Positions 33,657-38,971 of a stretch of DNA of 38,971 nt are shown piece after piece. Location of the stretch: NCBI RefSeq assembly GCF_026283955.1, contig NZ_JAPDPE010000041.1, forward strand, positions 1 to 38,971, read 5' to 3'. The stretch's first letter is position 1; each line of letters begins with the position of its first letter. Under the pieces are notes generated by a model. The model worked only from the letters and a program-made list of their open reading frames with translations, had not been told where the DNA came from and did no database searches. The translations under genes and the position numbers were made by a program. Source of the stretch: Dyella silvatica (GTDB taxonomy: Bacteria; Pseudomonadota; Gammaproteobacteria; Xanthomonadales; Rhodanobacteraceae).

Positions 33657-34142
33657 TCCCCAATGTATTTTTCTTGAGAGTCGCTGATATTTTGGTTTCA
33701 CAGCGACGCAGATCAACGTGTCTGCCATGGGGTGCGGGAGCAGGCCCTGCAGGCACGCCTGATAAGTCAGGATAGGCGTCGCGCGACGATGGGGTATTCC
33801 GTCGAGCGCCACAGGGTGGGGGAGGGATATTACCGCTGCACCCGAGTGATCAACAGGCCGCGCTTCGCGCGAACGGAAACACCCGGGCAGCGTGGGACTG
33901 ATACGACGCACGAAGAAAGCACGCCCCCGAAGGGGCGCGCAAGAGCGCCTCTAGAGGCTTACGGCGATAGCCAATGGATAAGCAGCCCGAACAAGTGTTT
34001 CAGATCATCGGTATTAATCATGGTGCACCTCCAACGATGGTCGAATGCCTGCAAGCTCATGTCACGCCACAAGCCTCAGGTCCGCGTCGGCACGGTCCGG
34101 CTCATCAACGAGTCAAAGGATGCCAACGCGGCCGGAATCTAG
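33657..34142. other. Accessory interval with hairpins and decayed frames
   Basis: The interval contains a GTCGCTG/CAGCGAC inverted repeat (33680-33707), a CGCCCC-CGAA-GGGGCG hairpin (33922-33937), and frames open on both strands (minus to 33911, plus 33732-34142). One + strand frame from 33974 reads MDKQPEQVFQIIGINHGAPP but stops in unrelated sequence by 34171. I recognise no family; it looks like a degraded mobile or phage-like segment, which is inference only. Confidence 0.35.
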
Positions 34143-34424
34143 CGCAGGCACGGCGCAGGCAATGCGACTGAACTCGCACAATTTTGGAGCGATCCGCCTT
34201 TCGCAGACATCTTCGAGCCATCATTGAACTGCCCCGGGGATGACGGCTACCTGTCGCGAGAAGACATGCTGATCCACGTCGTCATCCATAGCCGTTACCA
34301 TCGCGGCGAAGTCGGACGCATCATGGGCCAGTTTGCACGGCTATTCGCCTGGAACACGTACGCGGTATTTCTGCATCGGACGAAGCCTTGGCGTCGCCGT
34401 ATCTCGTCTGCATCGATGTCGTGA
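34143..34424 (+). pseudogene. DinB-family protein, C-terminal remnant
   Basis: The frame opens just after a TAG (34140-34142) without an ATG and reads SREDMLIHVVIHSRYHRGEV, then GRIMGQF and NTYAVFLHRTKP. That is the C-terminal helix and metal-ligand block (HxxxHR) of DinB/YfiT-like proteins. The N-terminal two-thirds is absent, so it is a gene remnant. Confidence 0.5.
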
Positions 34425-34585
34425 ATCCGATACCAGGGTGGCGGGGGTAACCGCCCCGCGTCAGCACGCCGATGATTGCTGCCAGCACGTGTCAGCAATG
34501 CTGGCCGTGAGGCGGTTTGCCGGGTGGGTTTTCGCCGGGTCTGTGGGCATCATGGGCGAACTCTCCCCCCGCTGTGGCTGTGCTC

Positions 34586-35470
34586 ATGTCATCCCGTTCC
34601 GCCGTTGCTCCGGTCGCGCTGGCGATCGGCGTGCTGTTGATCAGCATGGTCTCCTACCAATGTGGTGCATCGCTGGCTAAACATTTGTTTCCGCAGGTGG
34701 GGGCGCAGGGCGCTACCGCTTATCGGCTGGGTCTTAGCGCACTGATGCTGCTGTTGTGGCGACGGCCGTGGCGCCGCTCAGGCGGCCAGCGCGATTGGCG
34801 TGTGCTGTGGGGTTATGGCCTGTCGATGGGGGCGATGAATCTGGTCTTTTATATGTCGCTGAGCACGATCCCCCTCGGCATCGCGGTCGCGTTGGAGTTC
34901 ACCGGGCCGTTGGCGCTTGCGCTCTTGGGTTCGCGCCGGTTGCTCGACTTCGTCTGGATCGCGCTGGTGATCGCCGGGCTGGCCTTGTTGCTGCCGCTGG
35001 GTGCGCAGATGCAGTCGCTCGATCCGCTGGGGGTGATGTATGCGCTGGCCGCCGGTGTGGGCTGGGCGTTGTACATCGTGCTGGGAAAGAAAGCCGGGGC
35101 GGCTTATGGCGCGGACGCGGTGACCCTGGGTACTTCGATCGGCGCCTTGCTGGCGATTCCGTTCGGTGTCGCGCATGCCGGCAGCGCGTTGCTGTCGCCG
35201 GCGCTGCTGCCTTATGCACTAGGTATCGCCGTGCTCAGCTCAGCACTGCCGTATTCGCTGGAGATGGTCGCGCTGACGCGGCTGCCGGCGCGAACCTTCG
35301 GCACCTTGTTGAGCCTGGAGCCGGCGATCGCGGCGGTGGTCGGCGCGACCTTGTTGGGCGAGCAGCTAAGCCTGCTGCAATGGCTGGCCATCGTGGCCAT
35401 CATCGTGGCGGCGGCTGGCACCGCGTTGAGCGTGCGTCAGCCTGTGCTGACCGAGCCTTTGGCGAATTAA
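34586..35470 (+). CDS. rhtA: Threonine/homoserine exporter RhtA
   Basis: The start is ATG 34586; an upstream in-frame extension from 34517 lacks a ribosome binding site. The 294-residue protein is a ten-helix DMT/EamA transporter with two homologous halves. It follows RhtA closely: YQCGASLAKHLFPQVGAQG, FYMSLSTIPLGIAVALEFTG and LPYSLEMVALTRLPARTFGT match the E. coli protein almost block by block. It exports threonine, homoserine and related amino acids from the cytoplasm. It stands as a single gene after the accessory region. Confidence 0.93.
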   Translation: MSSRSAVAPVALAIGVLLISMVSYQCGASLAKHLFPQVGAQGATAYRLGLSALMLLLWRRPWRRSGGQRDWRVLWGYGLSMGAMNLVFYMSLSTIPLGIAVALEFTGPLALALLGSRRLLDFVWIALVIAGLALLLPLGAQMQSLDPLGVMYALAAGVGWALYIVLGKKAGAAYGADAVTLGTSIGALLAIPFGVAHAGSALLSPALLPYALGIAVLSSALPYSLEMVALTRLPARTFGTLLSLEPAIAAVVGATLLGEQLSLLQWLAIVAIIVAAAGTALSVRQPVLTEPLAN

Positions 35471-35848
35471 GCGTCAGCCTCGGCGCGATGCATGCGGGCT
35501 TGATATAGCGCCTGGTCGGGGCCGCCCGCCTGTTGCCGATGGCTTGAGTCGCCGAGAAAATCGATGGCCGTACGACCGGGCCATTCCGCTGCGCTGGTGA
35601 TCGACCTCGCAGGCAGCTTGCTGGAGCTGCTTGGGGTGTCGTGATGGCGGGTGTTGCAGGCGCCTTTCGCCAGGCGGCTGATCGTCTCGGCAGCGCTATT
35701 TTTTGCGCCGCATGAAACATCGCCCGCTCGGCGATGGCCTTCATGGTAGCCCCGCGCAAACGTATCGATTTTGCGCGGAAAGCGGACATTTCCCCTGGAG
35801 TCGTGGCAGCATCTGTGGGCGAACTACTGACGAGCTATCACACCACTC
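35471..35848. other. Interval with a start-less minus-strand frame and half a palindrome copy
   Basis: On the minus strand a frame ends with TAA at about 35468 and reads back through EWPGRTAIDFLGDSSHRQQ and DQALYQARMHRAEADA, with protein-like composition but no start codon before copy I. A right half of the dispersed palindrome (GCGGAAAGCGGACATTT) lies at 35775-35791. It is probably a gene remnant; no family recognised. Confidence 0.35.
35775..35791 (+). repeat. Dispersed palindrome, half copy I
   Basis: Only the right arm (AAAGCGGACAT) and part of the centre are recognisable. It lies about 60 nt upstream of the glutaminyl cyclotransferase gene. Confidence 0.45.
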
Positions 35849-36634
35849 ATGATTCGATTTTCTGCCCAGATTTTTCTGCTGGTCGCTGCCTTGTTCCTGG
35901 GCGTCGCCGCGCAAGCCGCGGTTCCGGTTTATAGCTACAAGATCGTGCAGGTCTACCCGCACGACACCGGCGCCTTCACCGAGGGTTTGTTTTACAAGGA
36001 CGGCTACCTCTACGAGAGCACCGGCGAGCCGGGCAAGTCGAGCGTGCGCAAGGTCGAGCTGAAAACCGGCAAAGTCTTGCAGCGTCACGATGTGCCAGCG
36101 CAATATTTTGGCGAAGGCATTGTGGAATGGAAGAACAAGCTGGTGCAGCTGACCTGGCGAAGCGAGATCGGCTTTGTCTACGACTTTGCCAGTTTCAAGC
36201 AGCAACGCACGTTTACTTATCCGGGGGAGGGCTGGGCGCTTACCCGCGATGACCGGCATCTCTACATGAGCGATGGCTCATCGGTATTGCGCATTCTCGA
36301 TCCCGACACCCTGGCCTCGACCGGCAGCATCATGGTGACCGCCGACGACGTACCGGTGGTGAATCTCAATGAGCTGGAATGGGTCAAGGGCGAAATCTAC
36401 GCCAATGTCTGGATGACCAACCGCATCGTGCGTATCGACCCAGCCAGCGGGCATGTCACCGGCTGGATCGATCTCAGCGGTTTGATGGACAACCGCCAGC
36501 TGCCCAACTCGTTCAACGACGTGCTTAATGGCATTGCCTACGATGCCGAGCATGACCGTCTGTTCGTAACCGGCAAGCACTGGTCGAAGTTGTTCGAGAT
36601 CAAGTTAGTGCCGCGGGTTACCGCGGGTTCGTAG
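35849..36634 (+). CDS. Exported glutaminyl-peptide cyclotransferase
   Basis: The start is ATG 35849. The 261-residue protein has a signal peptide (MIRFSAQIFLLVAALFLGVAAQA) and a five-bladed beta-propeller of the plant/bacterial QC type: VYPHDTGAFTEGLFYKDGYL, YFGEGIVEWKNKLVQLTW, GEGWALTRDDRHLYMSDGS, NELEWVKGEIYANVWMTNRI and NSFNDVLNGIAYDAEHDRL. It converts N-terminal glutamine of exported peptides to pyroglutamate in the periplasm. Key blocks (TEGL, GEGI, NELE, LNGIA) are all present, so it should be active. It is a single gene. Confidence 0.95.
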   Translation: MIRFSAQIFLLVAALFLGVAAQAAVPVYSYKIVQVYPHDTGAFTEGLFYKDGYLYESTGEPGKSSVRKVELKTGKVLQRHDVPAQYFGEGIVEWKNKLVQLTWRSEIGFVYDFASFKQQRTFTYPGEGWALTRDDRHLYMSDGSSVLRILDPDTLASTGSIMVTADDVPVVNLNELEWVKGEIYANVWMTNRIVRIDPASGHVTGWIDLSGLMDNRQLPNSFNDVLNGIAYDAEHDRLFVTGKHWSKLFEIKLVPRVTAGS

Positions 36635-36812
36635 GCGCGGGTGTGAGCGCGTGCATGGGCGAGGCCTTTGCAGAGAACGGCTCGCTGGCTGCTTTCTTGT
36701 GGATCGGCCTGGCCTTGCGCGGGTTGCGTCGATCTGCCGCGGCGAGCCTTTATCGTGGCCATTCGTGCTAGTTTCACGCGCTGATTGCGCATCTGCGCGG
36801 TGGGGATTTTAG

Positions 36813-37184
36813 GTGTTTCGACGCAAGGCTGCTCGTCAAATAGTCTCGTGGCTAGCGATGCTGGCCATGCTGCTTATTGTCGTGATGCCCGCCGTTTCGC
36901 GGGTCATGCCGATGCCCGGCTCGATGCCCGGCATGGACGATGCCTGTCCGCACCACATGGCTGGAATGAAGCATCCGGTGGCGCCCGATGGCCCCGCCCA
37001 TGCCACGGATCGGTGCGGTTATTGCGTTCTGCTTGACCACAGTTCGATGCTTGCCACTGGCAAAGTCCTGCATCTCGTCCCAGTGGCTCCCGCCCCGGCG
37101 ATGCCCCTGCTTGCCGGGGCGGATGCCGCTTATGTGTCGCCTATTCTCAGCGCAAACCCGCGCGGGCCGCCGCTGATCGGCTAA
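36813..37184 (+). CDS. DUF2946 protein, probable periplasmic metal-handling
   Basis: The start is GTG 36813; the product is 123 residues. An N-terminal membrane segment or uncleaved signal (IVSWLAMLAMLLIVVMPAVS) precedes a Met/His-rich stretch (MPMPGSMPGMDDACPHHMAGMKHP) and CGYCVLLDHS. This is the DUF2946 pattern, in which CxxC plus Met/His clusters suggest copper binding; activity is not established. It is the first of three same-strand genes with the barrel protein and the TlpA protein. Confidence 0.85.
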   Translation: MFRRKAARQIVSWLAMLAMLLIVVMPAVSRVMPMPGSMPGMDDACPHHMAGMKHPVAPDGPAHATDRCGYCVLLDHSSMLATGKVLHLVPVAPAPAMPLLAGADAAYVSPILSANPRGPPLIG

Positions 37185-37332
37185 GCGGACCAGCAAACCG
37201 ACCGCAGCCTAGCCGCTGAGGGCGTTTGCCTTTGCTTCCCAACGAGGATCCCTGGATGCATGCCATGCCGCGGTATCGCCCGCGGTAAATGGCTGCAGGT
37301 CACGGGGATGAGCCGATGACCCTGCCGGTGCA

Positions 37333-37348
37333 AGCCACTTCGGTGGCT
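37333..37348 (+). promoter_or_regulatory. UUCG-tetraloop hairpin in the leader of the barrel gene
   Basis: AGCCAC-TTCG-GTGGCT forms a 6-bp stem with a stable UUCG loop, 24 nt before the start codon. No T run follows, so it is a leader structure rather than a terminator. I see no riboswitch that fits the region 37185-37372. Confidence 0.4.
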
Positions 37349-37372
37349 GCCGTCTAACGATGAGATTTCTTC

Positions 37373-38530
37373 ATGCACGCCATGAATTCCCTGCGCACGC
37401 CTTTCTTGCAGACCCCGGGTCGAAACCCAGGTATTCGACGCCAGACAACAGCGACACCCAGGCGCCAGCTGCACTTGCTGGGCAAGCCGCTGGCCGCGAT
37501 CGCCGGCTTGTTCGCGCTTGGCTTGCTGCCGCAGGCTGCGCACGCCTGCGCTACATGCGGTTGCACACTGAGCACTGATGCCGCCACCGGCTACTCCACC
37601 GCCGCGGGTTGGCGCATCAATCTGGATTACACCTTTATCGATCAAGATCAGTTGCGCCACGGCAGCGGCAAGGCCTCGCCCGCGCAGGTGGTCAACCAGC
37701 CATCGGCCCCTGCGCTGGGTGGTGGCGAGATCGAGAAGGACACCATTAATCGCTATATCAACGCCTCGGCCACGTATCGCTTTAACGCCGATTGGGGCGT
37801 AACGGCGGTGCTGCCTTATGTACTGCGCAGCCACGCTACTTACGGCACGCAGCTGCAACCCTATACGTCGGCCGCCACCGCGCCGGACCAGGTCAGTAGC
37901 GTGCATGTGGCGGGTATCGGCGATGCCAAGATACTGGGCAGTTATCAAGGTTTTTTGCCTACCCACAACTTGGGCGTCCAGTTCGGCATCAAGCTGCCGA
38001 CCGGGCATTACGGCGGCCAAGACAGCGATGGAAACTTCGTCGGTCACCCCACCACGTTCAGTCGCGGCCCGAGCCTGGGGCAGTCGCTCGACACCAGCTT
38101 GCAAGCCGGCACGGGCAGCACCGATTTGATCGTGGGCGCGTATTACTACCAGCCGGTGAGTGAGAATTTCGATGCCTTTGTGAATGGACAATTTCAAGCC
38201 GCGGTCAAGGAAAAGCTGGATGCTCCCGGCGCCAACTACCGGCCCGGCAATCTCACGTCGGTCAGTGTCGGATTGCGCTACGAAGCCCATGCCGATTGGG
38301 TGCCGCAAGTACAGATCAACTGGTTTCACAAGAGCGCGGACCAGGGCGCCCTGGCCGATACGCCCGATACCGAGGGCACGGTGGCGTACCTGAGCCCGGG
38401 CATCAGTGGCAGTCTGAGCAAGAACCTGCAGCTGTACGCTTTTGTACAGGTGCCGATCTACAGCCATCTGCAGGGCTACCAGCTATTTCCCGGCTGGACC
38501 GGCACCGTCGGCATCAGCATGAAGCTGTGA
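37373..38530 (+). CDS. Outer-membrane beta-barrel protein with an N-terminal CATCGC motif
   Basis: The start is ATG 37373 (ATG 37382 is an alternative). The 385-residue protein has a long basic N-terminal leader and signal (LAAIAGLFALGLLPQAAHA), then CATCGCTLSTDAATG at the mature N-terminus and many amphipathic strands (WRINLDYTFIDQDQL, YINASATYRFNADWGVTAVLPYVL, ... GTVGISMKL) that end in a hydrophobic Leu. This is a barrel of the type annotated as a transporter; substrate unknown. The CxxCxC motif may bind a metal or act in thiol exchange with the TlpA protein that follows after 34 nt. Confidence 0.8.
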   Translation: MHAMNSLRTPFLQTPGRNPGIRRQTTATPRRQLHLLGKPLAAIAGLFALGLLPQAAHACATCGCTLSTDAATGYSTAAGWRINLDYTFIDQDQLRHGSGKASPAQVVNQPSAPALGGGEIEKDTINRYINASATYRFNADWGVTAVLPYVLRSHATYGTQLQPYTSAATAPDQVSSVHVAGIGDAKILGSYQGFLPTHNLGVQFGIKLPTGHYGGQDSDGNFVGHPTTFSRGPSLGQSLDTSLQAGTGSTDLIVGAYYYQPVSENFDAFVNGQFQAAVKEKLDAPGANYRPGNLTSVSVGLRYEAHADWVPQVQINWFHKSADQGALADTPDTEGTVAYLSPGISGSLSKNLQLYAFVQVPIYSHLQGYQLFPGWTGTVGISMKL

Positions 38531-38564
38531 GCCTCTAGCCAACCACACTTTATTCCGTGCTGCC

Positions 38565-38971
38565 ATGAGACTTTTTGTGATCACGTGCTTGAGCTGCCGT
38601 ATGGGCAATTATCTGCGTTACCTAGGCGTTGTCCTGATACTGATGACGCTGATGCATCCCGTGCGGGCCAACGATTTGGTGGTCGGTCAGATGGCCCCGC
38701 CGATCAGCTTGCATACCCTCGACAATAAGCTGATCGATCTGCGCGATCTGCGCGGCAAAGTGGTGATCGTGACCTTCTGGGCTACCTGGTGTGAGCCCTG
38801 CCAGGAGGAGCTTCCGCTGCTTTCGCGGTATGCGCGGGCACATGCTGAGCAAGGCCTGGTGGTGCTGGGCTTTAGCCTCGATACACCAGACCAGCTTGAG
38901 CAAGTGCGGGCGGTGGCCAAAACCTTGAGTTTTCCGGTGGGCTTGCTGGGCGATCCGCATGTGCCCGGCTA
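38565..38971 (+). CDS. TlpA-family periplasmic thioredoxin (cut by window end)
   Basis: The frame is open to the last base. The start is ATG 38565, or ATG 38601 for a shorter signal (MGNYLRYLGVVLILMTLMHP). After the signal comes the AhpC/TSA-Redoxin fold of TlpA/ResA proteins: GQMAPPISLHTLDNK, GKVVIVTFWATWCEPCQEEL with the WCEPC active site near residue 76 (counting from 38565), then VVLGFSLD. It is a periplasmic thiol reductant. About the last 40 residues of the domain lie beyond the window. It follows the CATCGC barrel gene by 34 nt. Confidence 0.92.
   Translation, partial: MRLFVITCLSCRMGNYLRYLGVVLILMTLMHPVRANDLVVGQMAPPISLHTLDNKLIDLRDLRGKVVIVTFWATWCEPCQEELPLLSRYARAHAEQGLVVLGFSLDTPDQLEQVRAVAKTLSFPVGLLGDPHVPG

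Noticed and set aside
37185-37372. Riboswitch (cobalamin-like) in the barrel gene leader
   Set aside because: Only a UUCG hairpin is clear; the conserved boxes of known riboswitches are not seen.
1-38971. tRNA or rRNA genes
   Set aside because: No cloverleaf or rRNA sequence was recognised on either strand.

Overview
The window is high-GC gammaproteobacterial chromosome. HrpA with its DUF3418 end, an EFDD-type RelA, a UB2H-type PBP1B, an Oar-like TonB receptor with a carboxypeptidase-like N-terminal domain, GGGGAAC heptad repeats and many TTG/GTG starts together suggest Xanthomonadales, most likely a Rhodanobacteraceae relative (Dyella/Rhodanobacter/Frateuria-like). The family placement is inference from gene content, not from a marker gene.

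Layout. 1-9.9 kb is housekeeping on the + strand: the 3' end of hrpA, relA, a membrane-anchored repeat protein, an SDR-type NAD(P)-binding protein, the bifunctional peptidoglycan synthase mrcB (broken by an internal deletion) and a TPR lipoprotein, closed by a clear terminator. 10-14 kb holds a small XRE regulator and a large TonB-dependent receptor whose start overlaps the stop of a 71-codon upstream ORF. 14.2-17.5 kb is a metal/oxyanion resistance module: a GDCCVxC protein, chrA, arsR and arsC on the minus strand, and a divergent arsH (also broken by an internal deletion) across a perfect 9-bp inverted repeat that is the likely ArsR operator. 17.6-21.1 kb carries a GlsB-type small membrane protein and a minus-strand DUF2306 - LytS-like kinase - LytTR regulator operon. 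21.3-28.2 kb has an acidic-tail protein, a Tat-exported phospholipase C, a DUF899/DUF2182 pair, and a divergent winged-helix regulator/beta-propeller pair.

28.2-34.6 kb is the accessory part: small, mostly minus-strand single genes (SMI1/KNR4-like immunity-type protein, small membrane and exported proteins, DUF1161), an M23 peptidase, an IS30 transposase fragment and decayed genes. They are punctuated by copies of one ~28-bp imperfect palindrome, in one orientation, usually just 3' of a stop codon. 34.6 kb to the end returns to ordinary genes: an RhtA-type exporter, glutaminyl-peptide cyclotransferase, and a DUF2946 / CATCGC outer-membrane barrel / TlpA thioredoxin set that looks like periplasmic (possibly copper) metal and thiol handling.

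Two points deserve most attention. The first is the palindrome-punctuated array of single-gene units. The second is the pair of broken genes, mrcB and arsH: each lacks about 30 conserved codons at a junction reading GC|ATG, with the downstream part still open. All family assignments are from reading the protein sequences; no database search was possible.
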